Below, in pieces: positions 43,781 through 53,071 of a DNA stretch of 64,000 nucleotides. This stretch comes from Pseudomonas sp. dw_612 (GTDB taxonomy: Bacteria; Pseudomonadota; Gammaproteobacteria; Pseudomonadales; Pseudomonadaceae). How positions within the stretch are numbered: the first letter of the stretch is position 1; every line of letters starts with the position of its first letter. The position numbers and the translations under genes are program-made. Where the stretch lies: NCBI RefSeq assembly GCF_018449725.1, contig NZ_JAAVVC010000015.1, forward strand, positions 62,001 through 126,000. The letters run 5' to 3'. The notes beneath the pieces were generated by a model, which did not search any database, had not been told where the DNA came from, and saw nothing but the letters and a program-made list of their open reading frames with translations.

Positions 43781-44021
43781 GGAGCACTCCAAATAGGGTC
43801 GGCGAGTCATTGACTCAGGCTTCCATCGTAGAAAAAAAGCCCTGGCATTTGCTGCCGACCTTGCGGTGCAATTTAGTAGTAAGTGTGGTCTTGTGGCCTC
43901 TGCCTCGCGGAATCTGCCGAATGTTCCGAGGCCACTTGTCAGGCCTTCACGCAGATGGGATACAGGCACCATCACGCCGGACAACCGGCCGCACGCGTAC
44001 CTTGTTCAACGGAGACTCGCC

Positions 44022-44867
44022 ATGTCCGCCCCTTACCTTTATCGACCGATGACCGCTGCCGATCTGACCGCTGCCCATGCCTTGTCCGTGCAATTGAAGT
44101 GGCCCCATCGGCTGGACGATTGGGCGATGGTGCTGCGCATCAGCGACGGCTTTGTGGCGCTCGATGGCGAGCGTCTGATCGGTACGGCGTTCGCCTGCCC
44201 CCAAGGGGATTTCGCCACCATCGGCTTGGTGATCGTCAGCGACGACTATCAGGGCAAGGGCATCGGTCGCCAGTTGATGGAGCGAGCGCTTGAGGCGTGC
44301 CAGTCACGCACACCGATCTTGAACGCGACCCTCGCCGGCGCGCCGCTGTACGTCAGTCAGGGCTTCGTTGAATTCGGGCGGGTTCAGCAACATCAGGGTC
44401 TGGTGCAGGCTCCGAATCTTGAGCCGCTGGCGGAGAGTGAAACCTGTCGTGCACTGCGCAACGCTGATCAGGCGCGGGTGCTGGAACTGGCCAACGCCGG
44501 GACCGGGCTGGATCGCCGAACGGTGATCACTGATCTGTTCGATGTCATCGAGTCTTCGGTCGGCATCGAGCGTGACGGCCAGCTGCGCGCCTTTGCCATG
44601 TTGCGTCCCTACGGCCGAGGGCGCGGCGTTGGTCCGGTGGTTGCCGAAAACCTCGAACAAGCCCAACACCTGATCGCGGTGTTGCTGGCCCAGGTGCCGG
44701 AGACGTTCGTGCGCATCGATATCCCGGCGGACTGCGGTTTGAGCGACTGGCTGGAAACCGCCGGTCTCAAGCCAGTCGACACCGTGGCGCAAATGGCCCG
44801 TGGCACGCCGCCACAAGCCGCCGACGGCCTGTCCCAGTTCGCTTTGGTCACCCAAGCCATCGGCTGA
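44022..44867 (+). CDS. GNAT family acetyltransferase (two-domain)
   Basis: The 281-residue protein has the acetyl-CoA loop in its first domain (GLVIVSDDYQGKGIGRQLMERALE, with R/Q-x-x-G-x-G/A as YQGKGIGR) and a second, degenerate GNAT-like half (FAMLRPYGRGRGVGPVVAEN). GGAG lies 7 nt before ATG 44022. It diverges from the aldehyde dehydrogenase gene and precedes the cupin gene by 42 bp. The acceptor is unknown; a small amine is plausible from the neighbours. Confidence 0.85.
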   Translation: MSAPYLYRPMTAADLTAAHALSVQLKWPHRLDDWAMVLRISDGFVALDGERLIGTAFACPQGDFATIGLVIVSDDYQGKGIGRQLMERALEACQSRTPILNATLAGAPLYVSQGFVEFGRVQQHQGLVQAPNLEPLAESETCRALRNADQARVLELANAGTGLDRRTVITDLFDVIESSVGIERDGQLRAFAMLRPYGRGRGVGPVVAENLEQAQHLIAVLLAQVPETFVRIDIPADCGLSDWLETAGLKPVDTVAQMARGTPPQAADGLSQFALVTQAIG

Positions 44868-44909
44868 TGACCTGACCCACCCCTTTTATTTGTCTGGAGC
44901 GTTACCCGT

Positions 44910-45617
44910 ATGTCCCAACCTACCGTTCTGCTGTTGGCGCGCGCCGACGGCAGCCGCGTTGTCACGCCTTTCAAAACGCTCCCGTTGAATGCGAATGATC
45001 CGTTTATGGACCGTCGCCAGGTGGCTTGGTCAGGCGTCGATGGCGTGTCTGCCGGCATCGTTGAAACCGGCGACGTGTTTGACATCGAGGATTTCCCGCA
45101 CACCGAAGTGCTGGTGGTCCACGCCGGCCACGTGGTGTTGAAAACCCCGGAGCAGACGCTGGAGCTGGGGGTTGGCGCCAGCGCGGTGATCGGTCGCGGC
45201 ACAGCGTTGCGGATCGAAGCGCACCCCGGCACGCAGTGGGCTTTTTGTGCCATGCACACCGAGGCGCCGACACCCGGCCTGACCATGCTTGATCCACTGG
45301 CGATGCTCTCGCCTTCAGCGGCACCGGAGCCGCAAATACTGATTGGCCCGACGCCGCAATGCCGGTCACGCAATGCCTTCGAAGACGCGGCAACCGATCT
45401 GCGCGTCGGCGTCTGGGACTCGACGCCTTACGAACGCCACGGCCGAGCGCACAAGCTGAATGAGCTGATGCACTTGATCGAAGGCAGCGTGACGTTGCTG
45501 GTCGCGGATGGCTCGAGCGTGACGGTCAACACCGGCGACAGCGTGTTCGTGCCGCAGGGTGCAAGCTGCGCGTGGAAAAGTACGCGGTATGTGCGCAAGG
45601 TGTATGCCGTCAAATAG
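44910..45617 (+). CDS. Bicupin domain protein
   Basis: The 235-residue protein has two cupin barrels: the first around EDFPHTEVLVVHAGHVVLKTPEQTLELGVGASAVI and the second around HKLNELMHLIEGSVTLLVADGSSVTVNTGDSVFVPQGA. Metal-binding His/Glu residues are present in the second (HKLNE...H). Such proteins act as isomerases, dioxygenases or ligand-binding proteins. It follows the GNAT gene in the same direction and converges with the LysR gene, overlapping its end by 8 bp. Confidence 0.82.
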   Translation: MSQPTVLLLARADGSRVVTPFKTLPLNANDPFMDRRQVAWSGVDGVSAGIVETGDVFDIEDFPHTEVLVVHAGHVVLKTPEQTLELGVGASAVIGRGTALRIEAHPGTQWAFCAMHTEAPTPGLTMLDPLAMLSPSAAPEPQILIGPTPQCRSRNAFEDAATDLRVGVWDSTPYERHGRAHKLNELMHLIEGSVTLLVADGSSVTVNTGDSVFVPQGASCAWKSTRYVRKVYAVK

Positions 45618-46500
45618 CCGTATGCGCCAGCAGACACTGGACCAAGGCATCGAAAACCACCTTGCAGCGCGGGCTGTTGCGCAGGTCTTCATGCATGGTG
45701 ATCCAGACGTCCAGTTGGAAGGCGAACTGCTCGGGCAAAACCCGCACCAGATTGGCGTCGCGCCTGGCCAGTGGCGACTGGCAAAAACCGATGCCGGCAC
45801 CCGCGCGGATCATCGCGAGTTGGGCCAGGTCGCTGTCGGAGCGCAGGGCCAGGCCTTCGCGGGTCCAGCCCGGTGCAAGCTTGCTCGCGGCACGCACGAA
45901 CGGCGTTTCAGTATCGAAACCAATTAACGTGTGCCGTGCCAGATCCGCCGGCCTCTCAGGCGTGCCCTGTCGGTCCAGGTATTCAGCCTGGGCGTAAAGC
46001 CCGATCTCGACGTTGCCGACACTGCGGGCAATAAGGTGCTCCTGTTTCGGCGGGGTCATGCGCACCGCGATGTCGGCTTCCCGTTGCAATAAATCCTGCA
46101 CACGATTGCTGGCGACCACTTCAAGGGTGAGTTGCGGATGCGCCTGACGCAGCCGCGCCAATGCGGGCGGCAGCACCTCCACGGCAATCACTTCGCTGGC
46201 AGTAATGCGCACCGTGCCGCCAGTGGCTTGCCCCTGCCCGGCCATCGCCCGCTCCAGGGCGGCCGCGTTGCTGCTCATCGCTTCGGCGTAACTGCGCAGG
46301 GTCAACGCCGCCTCGGTGGGCATCAACCCGGTCCTTGAACGGGTGAATAAGGTGTGTTTGAACGACGCTTCCAGCTCGGCAATGTGCCGGCCCACGGTGG
46401 GCTGCGTAATGCCCAGCGCCCGCGCGGCAGCGGACAGCGAGCCGTGGTTCAGCACCGCCAGAAAGCTTCGATAGAGTTCCCAGCCAATGGATTTAGTCAT
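45610..46500 (-). CDS. LysR family transcriptional regulator
   Basis: The 296-residue protein has the N-terminal winged HTH (YRSFLAVLNHGSLSAAARALGITQPTVGRHIAELEASFKHTLFTR) and the LysR effector domain. ATG 46500 is the likely start: the HTH begins near its usual position of residue 8; a longer frame upstream adds an unneeded leader. It is divergently transcribed from the epimerase gene (46591), the usual arrangement for control of that gene. Confidence 0.9.
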   Translation of the reverse strand: MTKSIGWELYRSFLAVLNHGSLSAAARALGITQPTVGRHIAELEASFKHTLFTRSRTGLMPTEAALTLRSYAEAMSSNAAALERAMAGQGQATGGTVRITASEVIAVEVLPPALARLRQAHPQLTLEVVASNRVQDLLQREADIAVRMTPPKQEHLIARSVGNVEIGLYAQAEYLDRQGTPERPADLARHTLIGFDTETPFVRAASKLAPGWTREGLALRSDSDLAQLAMIRAGAGIGFCQSPLARRDANLVRVLPEQFAFQLDVWITMHEDLRNSPRCKVVFDALVQCLLAHTAI

Positions 46501-46590
46501 ACATAAATGTATAGCTAGTGGTGGATTTTCAGCAATTTCTTTCATCCCCGAGCCCCGTCAAAATGAGTTTCTGATTCGGGAGCAGGTGAT

Positions 46591-47562
46591 ATGACGCAAA
46601 AGGTTCTGGTATTGGGCGCAACGGGCGGCATCGGCGGTGAAGTGGCCCGTCAGTTGCGCGATGCAGAATGGCACGTCCAGGCGCTGCAGCGCGGGCTCAC
46701 CCAAAGCAGCGAAACCCGCGAGGGCATTCTGTATCTGCGCGGCGATGCGCTGAATCGCGAGGATGTACTGCGTGCCGCACAGGGTTGCAGCGTGTTGATC
46801 CACGCCGTCAATCCGCCCGGCTATCACCATTGGAATGACTGGGTGCTGCCGATGATGGACAACAGCATCGCCGCGGCCCTGCAGGAAGGCGCGATCATCG
46901 TGTTGCCGGGCACGGTCTACAACTTCGGCCCGGATGCCTTTCCGGTGTTGACCGAGGACTCGCCGCAGCATCCACAAACCCGCAAAGGCCGGATCCGCGT
47001 CGAACTCGAACAACGCTTGCGCACCGCGACCGAGCAAGGCGCGCGGGCGATTGTGCTGCGGGCCGGGGATTTTTTTGGTCCACGGGCCGGCAACAGTTGG
47101 TTCTCCCAGGGGATGATCAAGCCTGGGCGAGCGGTGAAACGCATTCACCTGCCGAACGATCCCGGCGTGGGCCATCAGTGGGCCTATTTGCCGGACGCCG
47201 CGCAAACCATCGTGCAATTGTTGAATGTTCGGGAAAATCTGGCGCCCTTCTCGTCCTTCCACATGGCCGGGCATTGGGACGCGGACGGCACCCGGATTGC
47301 CGCCGCCATTGCCCGATGCGTCGAACAGCATGGCGGCCAAGCGAAAGTGCGGGCGTTTCCGTGGTGGCTGGCGCGTCTGGTCGCGCCATTCGTGACCACC
47401 CTGCGTGAACTGCTGGAGATGCGCTACCTGTGGCAACACCCGCTGCGCATGGACAACAGCCGTTTGCTGGCGGTGCTCGGAACCGAGCCGCACACGCCGC
47501 TGGAACAAGCGGTCGAAGCCACCCTGACAGGCTTGGGGTGTCTTTCGCTCCCCCATCGTTGA
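46591..47562 (+). CDS. NAD-dependent epimerase/dehydratase (atypical SDR)
   Basis: The 323-residue extended SDR has the nucleotide-binding glycine motif VLVLGATGGIGGEVARQL, IHAVNPPGYHHW, PGTVYNFGP (Tyr of the catalytic YxxxK-like site) and WFSQGMIKPGRAVKRIHLPNDPG. It resembles isoflavone reductase/NmrA-type or UDP-sugar epimerase relatives; the substrate is not predictable. It is divergent from the LysR gene. Confidence 0.82.
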   Translation: MTQKVLVLGATGGIGGEVARQLRDAEWHVQALQRGLTQSSETREGILYLRGDALNREDVLRAAQGCSVLIHAVNPPGYHHWNDWVLPMMDNSIAAALQEGAIIVLPGTVYNFGPDAFPVLTEDSPQHPQTRKGRIRVELEQRLRTATEQGARAIVLRAGDFFGPRAGNSWFSQGMIKPGRAVKRIHLPNDPGVGHQWAYLPDAAQTIVQLLNVRENLAPFSSFHMAGHWDADGTRIAAAIARCVEQHGGQAKVRAFPWWLARLVAPFVTTLRELLEMRYLWQHPLRMDNSRLLAVLGTEPHTPLEQAVEATLTGLGCLSLPHR

Positions 47563-47604
47563 CGCTTTCAGCGATACTCGGCGCACCTCTCATAGGATTT
47601 GAAA

Positions 47605-48402
47605 GTGAGCGCCAAACCGATGAATAACAAAAAACAACTGTTGCTCCTCTGCGGATTACTCGCCCTGTCCTTGGGCGTACACGCACAGGAAACGCCGTCG
47701 CACCTGGACAGCGTCATCCAGCAAGGCTTGCTGACGGTCTGCACCACCGGCGACTACAAGCCCTACACCTACAAAAATGAAAACGGTGAGTACGAAGGCA
47801 TCGACATCGCGATGGCCCGTTCGCTGGCCGACAGCCTCGGGGTCAAGGTGAAATGGGAACAGACCACCTGGAAAACCCTGATGCCCGACCTGCTGGCGGG
47901 TAAATGCGACATCGCGATGGGCGGGATTTCGGTGACGCTGGAGCGGCAGAAAAAAGCCTTCTTCAGCAGCACCCTCGACGTCGATGGCAAGGTGCCGCTG
48001 GTGCGCTGTGAAGACCAGTCGCGTTACCAGACCATCGAGCAGATCAACCAGCCATCGGTGCGGCTGATTGAACCGGCCGGCGGCACCAATGAAGCGTTCG
48101 TGCATGCCTTCCTGCCCAAGGCGCAGTTGATGCTTCACGACAATGTGACGCTGTTTCAGGCGCTGCTCGACAAGCAAGCTGACGTGATGATTACCGATGC
48201 GTCCGAGGCGTTGTACCAGCAGAAACTCAAGCCCGGGTTGTGTGCTGTGAACCCGAGTCAGTATTTCCAGTATGGCGAGAAGGCTTATCTGCTGCCGCGG
48301 GATGACATGACGTGGAAGCAATATGTTGATCAGTGGCTGCACTTGAGCAAGGTCACCGGCAACTATCAAAAAGTGGTTGGCGAATGGTTGGCGATCCCGT
48401 AG
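47605..48402 (+). CDS. PheC-like periplasmic cyclohexadienyl dehydratase/SBP3 protein
   Basis: The 265-residue protein with signal peptide (LLLLCGLLALSLGVHA) matches the P. aeruginosa PheC pattern: TTGDYKPYTY, ITWK-like EQTTWKTLMPDLLAGKCDIAMGGISVTLERQ, YQTIEQINQPSVRLIEPAGGTNEAF, DVMITDASEA and YGEKAYLLPRDD. PheC converts prephenate or arogenate in the periplasm toward phenylalanine. GTG 47605 has AGGA upstream; ATG 47620 is an alternative. It could also be a binding protein of the same fold, but the PheC-like residues argue for the enzyme. Confidence 0.8.
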   Translation: MSAKPMNNKKQLLLLCGLLALSLGVHAQETPSHLDSVIQQGLLTVCTTGDYKPYTYKNENGEYEGIDIAMARSLADSLGVKVKWEQTTWKTLMPDLLAGKCDIAMGGISVTLERQKKAFFSSTLDVDGKVPLVRCEDQSRYQTIEQINQPSVRLIEPAGGTNEAFVHAFLPKAQLMLHDNVTLFQALLDKQADVMITDASEALYQQKLKPGLCAVNPSQYFQYGEKAYLLPRDDMTWKQYVDQWLHLSKVTGNYQKVVGEWLAIP

Positions 48403-48528
48403 CAGCGGGCGCAGCCTGCGTTCGGCTGCGCAGCAGTCGTGAATCCTTTACACGCGGTGTGCCTGACGGACCGCAGCGCCGGGTTTACGACTGCTGCGCA
48501 GCCGGACGCAGGCTGCGCCAGCTGCTAC
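48399..48528. repeat. Imperfect inverted repeat (GCAGCGGGCGCAGCCTGCG family)
   Basis: An arm of about 42 bp starting GTAGCAGCGGGCGCAGCCTG (48399-48440) pairs with 48487-48528 with a few mismatches. It overlaps the stop codon of the PheC-like gene and may terminate it. Confidence 0.8.
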
Positions 48529-48587
48529 AGAGAGAGGGCTGGGCCACAGGTATCTTCGTTGCCTCAAGATTTTCTTGAGTAACGGAG

Positions 48588-49829
48588 TTACCAAAGCCCC
48601 ACGGTATAGCTGACGATCAGCCGATTTTCATCCAGATCATTCCCGAAGTTCGAACGCACCGACGCATTGCGCCATTTAACCCCTAGCCCTTTCAACGTGC
48701 CGTCCTGCACCACATAAGCGATATCGGTGTTGCGCTCCCATTCCTTACCCTCCCCCGGCGCGCTGCGCTGCACGTTGTCGCCGGAGATGTAGCGGGTCAT
48801 GAAGGTCAGTCCCGGCACACCGAGTGCGGCAAAGTTGTAGTCATAGCGGGCTTGCCAGGAGCGTTCGTCGATATTGGCGAAGTCGCCAATCTGCACGAAG
48901 TTGACCAGGTACGGATCGCTGCGGCCGATGTACGGAAACGGATCGTCGCCGCTCATGCGCTGGTAGCCGAAACCCAGGGCATGGCCGCCGAGGCTGTAGG
49001 TCAACAGCGCTCCGAGCGCTTGGTTATCGATCTTGCGAAAGCTGCCGTCTTCAGCGCTGCGGGCATAGCGCACGTCGCTTTTCAACGAATGGCCAGCGCC
49101 CAGGTCCAGGGTGTGGACGAACCCTAGGTAATTCTGCTGGTAGATGTTTTCCAGTTTGCCGTAGCGGTATTGCGCCGTGAGGTTCGGCAGAAACTGATAG
49201 TCCGCCCCGGCGAACTGGAACTTGTCGCTGTTGCCGCCAATGCGGTTGGCGGTCATGTCTTGATAGTCGGTGGAATCGACAAAGTTGATCTGGGTGATTT
49301 GCCCGGCGGTCAGCTTCAAACGGTCGATTTCCTGCACGCTGAGCAATCCGCCCTTGAACGTACCGGGCAACAGACGCGTGTCGTTGGAACTGATCACCGG
49401 GTCCTTGATCTGCAACGTTCCCAGCTTCAGCGTGCTGTTGGACAAGCGCACTTTGGCGGTCAGGCCCAGTTCGCCATATTGATCCTGCGAACCGCCGGAC
49501 AAATCCGGTGGCAACAGATTAGTGCCTGCCGTACCGCCGCCGGAGTCCAGTTTGAAACCGGCCATGCCCAGCGCATCCAGGCCAAAACCCAGGGTGCCGG
49601 CGGTGTAGCCGGACTCCATCCGCAGCAGAAAACCCTGGGCCCACTCCTCGGCTTTGTCCCGGGAACCGTCCTGACGGAAATCGCGGTTGAAGTAGAAGTT
49701 ACGCGCTTCGAGGCTGCCTTTGCTGTCAGCGATAAAATCCGCCTGGGCGCTGGGCACACCGATCAGGCTCAAGCCGAGCAAGGTGCCGACCGGGGTGTAC
49801 AGCCGCTGGGGGGAATTGAAATGGCGCAT
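48588..49829 (-). CDS. OprD-family outer-membrane porin
   Basis: The 413-residue protein has a signal peptide (cleavage after PSAQA, about residue 30) and the OprD N-terminus DFIADSKGSLEARNFYFNRDFRQDG. Characteristic strands follow: AGTLGFGLDALGMAGFKLDSGGGTAG, KLGTLQIKDPVISSNDTRLLPGTFKGG and SWQARYDYNFAALGVPGLTFMTRYISGDN. AAGGAG lies 6 nt upstream of ATG 49829. It diverges from a LysR gene. Confidence 0.9.
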   Translation of the reverse strand: MRHFNSPQRLYTPVGTLLGLSLIGVPSAQADFIADSKGSLEARNFYFNRDFRQDGSRDKAEEWAQGFLLRMESGYTAGTLGFGLDALGMAGFKLDSGGGTAGTNLLPPDLSGGSQDQYGELGLTAKVRLSNSTLKLGTLQIKDPVISSNDTRLLPGTFKGGLLSVQEIDRLKLTAGQITQINFVDSTDYQDMTANRIGGNSDKFQFAGADYQFLPNLTAQYRYGKLENIYQQNYLGFVHTLDLGAGHSLKSDVRYARSAEDGSFRKIDNQALGALLTYSLGGHALGFGYQRMSGDDPFPYIGRSDPYLVNFVQIGDFANIDERSWQARYDYNFAALGVPGLTFMTRYISGDNVQRSAPGEGKEWERNTDIAYVVQDGTLKGLGVKWRNASVRSNFGNDLDENRLIVSYTVGLW

Positions 49830-50089
49830 GCCGTGCTCCTTTTGCAGACACGAGCGGACCCTCTCGGGGGCGTGGCGTCGCGTCCGATATTGTTTTTATA
49901 AAGTGGTCATGGGGGAGCTGACGCAATGAACGGCGTCGGGAGCGGATTCTTCGCGTCAGGGCGCGGCGGCGTCAAACGGGAAAAAAGCGAGGTCAGGCAT
50001 AAGAAAATTTGATGCGCTCAATGGCCGACTCTGGAGTAACAATTGCAACCAGTCCTCTTCATAAGAACCACAACACCAAGAGCGCCGCC

Positions 50090-51037
50090 ATGAACCTCAA
50101 ATTCCTCGAAACCTTCGTCTGGGTCGCCCGCCTGCAAAGCTTCAGCCTGACCGCCGAGAAAATGTTCAGCACCCAGGCCGCGATCTCCAGCCGGATCGCG
50201 GCGCTGGAAGACGAGTTGGGCCTGCGCCTGTTTGTGCGGGACTCGCGCGGGGTGTCGCTGACGCCCGAAGGCCTGAAGGTGCTCGACTATGCCGAGCAAA
50301 TGCTTGAGGTCCAGCGTGCGTTGAAGCACTCGCTGGACAACACCAGTCCGCAACAGGGCCTGGTGCGCATCGGCGTGATGGACACGGTCATCCACACCTG
50401 GCTCAGCCCGTTGATGTCGACCCTGATGCAAACCTTCCCCGCCGTGGAAATCGAAATCACCGCCGACGCCGCGCGCAACCTCTGCGAACAACTGCAAAAG
50501 GGCTATCTGGACATCGTGTTCCAGACCGACCTGATCCGCCACGAAAGCGTGCGCAACCTCGAACTGGCGCACTATCCCATGCACTGGATCGCCGCCAGCA
50601 ATTCGATTTATGCCCGGCCCTATGCGTCGCTGATCGAAATGGCCAGCGAACGCATCATCACCTTCGTCAAGCACTCGCGGCCGCACCAGGACGTGCTCAA
50701 CCTGCTGCACGCCCATGGCATCAGTGCGCCGCGGGTCAGTTGCGTCAACTCGGTGTCGGCCATGACCCGGCTGATTCGCGACGGCTTCGGCATTGGCGCG
50801 TTGCCGGCGGCGCTGGTGGCCAAACCCCTGGCCAGCGGCGAGTTGATTCAACTGGAGCCCGGCACCGGCCTGCCGCAACTGGATGTCGTGGCTTCGTGGC
50901 GCGCCGGGGTCGGCCTGGAGCTGATCGAGAACATCGTCGACATGAGCCGCCAGGTGGTCGGTCAATACGCGATTGATGTCGGCCCGCAGCGCATGATCGC
51001 GGCCCCCGGCCTGAACAGTCGCCGGCCCCTCGAATAA
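50090..51037 (+). CDS. LysR family transcriptional regulator
   Basis: The 315-residue protein has the HTH FLETFVWVARLQSFSLTAEKMFSTQAAISSRIAALEDELGLRLFVRDSRG at residues 4-53 and an effector-binding domain with GLVRIGVMDTVIHTWLSPLMSTLM. ATG 50090 is chosen because it gives the canonical LysR N-terminus. It diverges from the OprD gene and precedes the DUF1445 hydro-lyase gene by 91 bp; it may control both. Confidence 0.9.
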   Translation: MNLKFLETFVWVARLQSFSLTAEKMFSTQAAISSRIAALEDELGLRLFVRDSRGVSLTPEGLKVLDYAEQMLEVQRALKHSLDNTSPQQGLVRIGVMDTVIHTWLSPLMSTLMQTFPAVEIEITADAARNLCEQLQKGYLDIVFQTDLIRHESVRNLELAHYPMHWIAASNSIYARPYASLIEMASERIITFVKHSRPHQDVLNLLHAHGISAPRVSCVNSVSAMTRLIRDGFGIGALPAALVAKPLASGELIQLEPGTGLPQLDVVASWRAGVGLELIENIVDMSRQVVGQYAIDVGPQRMIAAPGLNSRRPLE

Positions 51038-51128
51038 CTTTTAGTTGTCTGGGGGCAACAACATTCCTTGTTGGACGGCATCGCCACGGTTTTCTAAAAA
51101 GAACCCACGAACCTGTGGAGTTATCGTG

Positions 51129-51932
51129 ATGAATCAACCCGCCCTGTCCTTCGAACAATTACAACCGCGTGCCCCGCTGGCCCTGCGCCAAAGCATCGCC
51201 GCCGGACACTATCAGGGCCACACCAGCGGCCTGGGCCAGGGCCGGGTGCAAGCCAATATCGTGATTCTGCCCAGCGATTGGGCCAATGAGTTCCTGCGCT
51301 ACTGCACGCTCAATCGCCAGGCCTGTCCGCTGCTGGATGTGACTGAGCCGGGGGATCCGTTTTTCCGCAATCTCGGCACCGCCATCGACATTCGCCACGA
51401 TGTGCCGCGCTACCGAGTGTATCGCCATGGCGAATTGAGCGAGGAGCCGCTGGACATTGAATCCCTGTGGCAGGACGGCCTGGTGGCTTTCGCCATCGGC
51501 TGTTCGTTCTCCTTCGAACAACCGCTGCTGGATGCCGGCATCGCCCTCAAGCACATCAACTTGGGGCGCAATGTCGCCATGTACCAGACCAACATCGACA
51601 CCCGCCCCACCGCACGCCTGGGCGGCAAACTGGTGGTAAGCATGCGCCCGATGAAAGCCGCCGCAGCGATCCAGGCCATCCAAATCACCGCGCGCATGCC
51701 GAACGTCCACGGCGCCCCGGTACATATCGGCGATCCGTCCTTGATTGGCATCCGCTCGCTGGACGCGCCGGATTACGGCGATGCCGTGCCGATCGCCGCC
51801 GATGAAATTCCGGTGTTCTGGGCCTGCGGGGTGACGCCGCAATCGGTGGTGCAAGCCTCACGCCCACCGCTGTGCATCACCCATGCGCCGGGGTGCATGT
51901 TAGTGACGGATTTGTGGAACAGCACGGTGTGA
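51129..51932 (+). CDS. Putative hydro-lyase (DUF1445, D-glutamate cyclase-like)
   Basis: The 267-residue protein contains the DUF1445 pattern: GHTSGLGQGRVQANIVILPSDWANEFLRYC, the central VAFAIGCSFSFEQPLL with its conserved Cys, TNIDTRPTARLGGKLVVSMRP, and the C-terminal FWACGVTPQSVV...APGCMLVTD. Related enzymes include D-glutamate cyclase and other carbon-oxygen or C-N lyases. GGAG lies 8 nt upstream. It follows the LysR gene. Confidence 0.85.
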   Translation: MNQPALSFEQLQPRAPLALRQSIAAGHYQGHTSGLGQGRVQANIVILPSDWANEFLRYCTLNRQACPLLDVTEPGDPFFRNLGTAIDIRHDVPRYRVYRHGELSEEPLDIESLWQDGLVAFAIGCSFSFEQPLLDAGIALKHINLGRNVAMYQTNIDTRPTARLGGKLVVSMRPMKAAAAIQAIQITARMPNVHGAPVHIGDPSLIGIRSLDAPDYGDAVPIAADEIPVFWACGVTPQSVVQASRPPLCITHAPGCMLVTDLWNSTV

Positions 51933-51936
51933 TGCT

Positions 51937-52827
51937 TCAACCCGCCTGCAACCGCTGTCGATACTCGCTCGGCGTTTCCTGCATTTCATGGCGGAAGTGC
52001 CGATTGAAATTCGACAGGTTGGCATAGCCGACTTCAAAGCAGATGTTGGCGACGCTGAGGCTGCTCTGCGCCAATAAACGACAGGCCCGTTGCACCCGCA
52101 GCTTGCGGGTCAGGTCGACGAAGGTGTGACCGGTCGCGCGTTTGAAGAACTTGGAAAACGCCGGTTCACTCATCTCCAGGCGCCGGGCGATGACCGACAG
52201 GCGCAGTTCCTCGGCGAGGTCGTTGAGGATGTAGTCGAAAACGATGCTCATGCGCTGGGCCGTCAAGGCGTCGAGCATGGGCGCGTATTGCAGGCTGGCG
52301 AGGGTCTTTCTTTGGCTGTCGGGTGCCGAGGCCAGCAGTTGCAGCAGCGACAGGAACAGGCACAACCGCGCAAAACCCTGGCTCTGCCCGATCTGTTCCA
52401 GCAACTCGGCGGCTTTCTTGCGGGTCACACCGCTGAATTCGATGCCCTGGGCGGCTTGTCGAAACAGGCTTTGCAGCTCATTGAGTTCAGGCACCAGATT
52501 GCGCAGTTGCATCAACGCCTGGCCATCGAATTGCAACACCACATCGCGCCCGGTAATCACCTCGCCTTTGCCCAGGTCGCTGATCCAGTCATGCGGCAGG
52601 CCGGGTCCGATCAGCGCCACATGGCCGGCCTCGAACAAGCCAATGTAGTCCCCCGCCAACAGTCGACCGCTACCCTCGCGGATCAGGTGGATTTCGAATT
52701 CGGGGTGATGATTCCAGCGCGCCAGGTCGAAAGGATAGTCATGCTGATACCAGCGAAAGCTGTGCTGCGGCTCGTTGAGGATGACTTCGAGCGCGGGCTG
52801 TTTTTCCGCGGTGGCGTAATGGCTCAT
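51937..52827 (-). CDS. AraC family regulator (MtlR-like)
   Basis: The 296-residue protein has an N-terminal cupin sensor domain (YQHDYPFDLARWNHHPEFEIHLIREGSGRLLAGDYIGLFEAGHVALIGPGLPHDW) and two C-terminal HTH motifs (LSVIARRLEMSEPAFSKFFKRATGHTFVDL; VANICFEVGYANLSNFNRHF). This matches regulators of mannitol/sorbitol operons such as MtlR of P. fluorescens. AAGGA precedes ATG 52827. It diverges from the polyol-type binding protein gene. Confidence 0.87.
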   Translation of the reverse strand: MSHYATAEKQPALEVILNEPQHSFRWYQHDYPFDLARWNHHPEFEIHLIREGSGRLLAGDYIGLFEAGHVALIGPGLPHDWISDLGKGEVITGRDVVLQFDGQALMQLRNLVPELNELQSLFRQAAQGIEFSGVTRKKAAELLEQIGQSQGFARLCLFLSLLQLLASAPDSQRKTLASLQYAPMLDALTAQRMSIVFDYILNDLAEELRLSVIARRLEMSEPAFSKFFKRATGHTFVDLTRKLRVQRACRLLAQSSLSVANICFEVGYANLSNFNRHFRHEMQETPSEYRQRLQAG

Positions 52828-53071
52828 CACTGTCGAGTCCTTATTATTTTTGTAGATCAAGCAAGATTCACACTAAGGCGTAGGAGTTGCCTAGCGCAAT
52901 GGCGGGCGGCGACTGATACTTTTTTGCCGCGAGCAACGGCGGTTAAAAAAGTATCAGTACGGCGTATGCCATTCATTTGTGACGCCCGTGGGCAGCTGTT
53001 GTAATCGATTCGCCATCCCGGATTACAACAATAAAAGTTTCTGCTGCCCAGGCCGCAGAGCGGAGAACACG

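Noticed and set aside
45436..45617. Overlap of cupin and LysR genes as a frameshifted fusion
   Set aside because: The two genes are convergent and overlap by only 8 bp at their 3' ends; both are full length.
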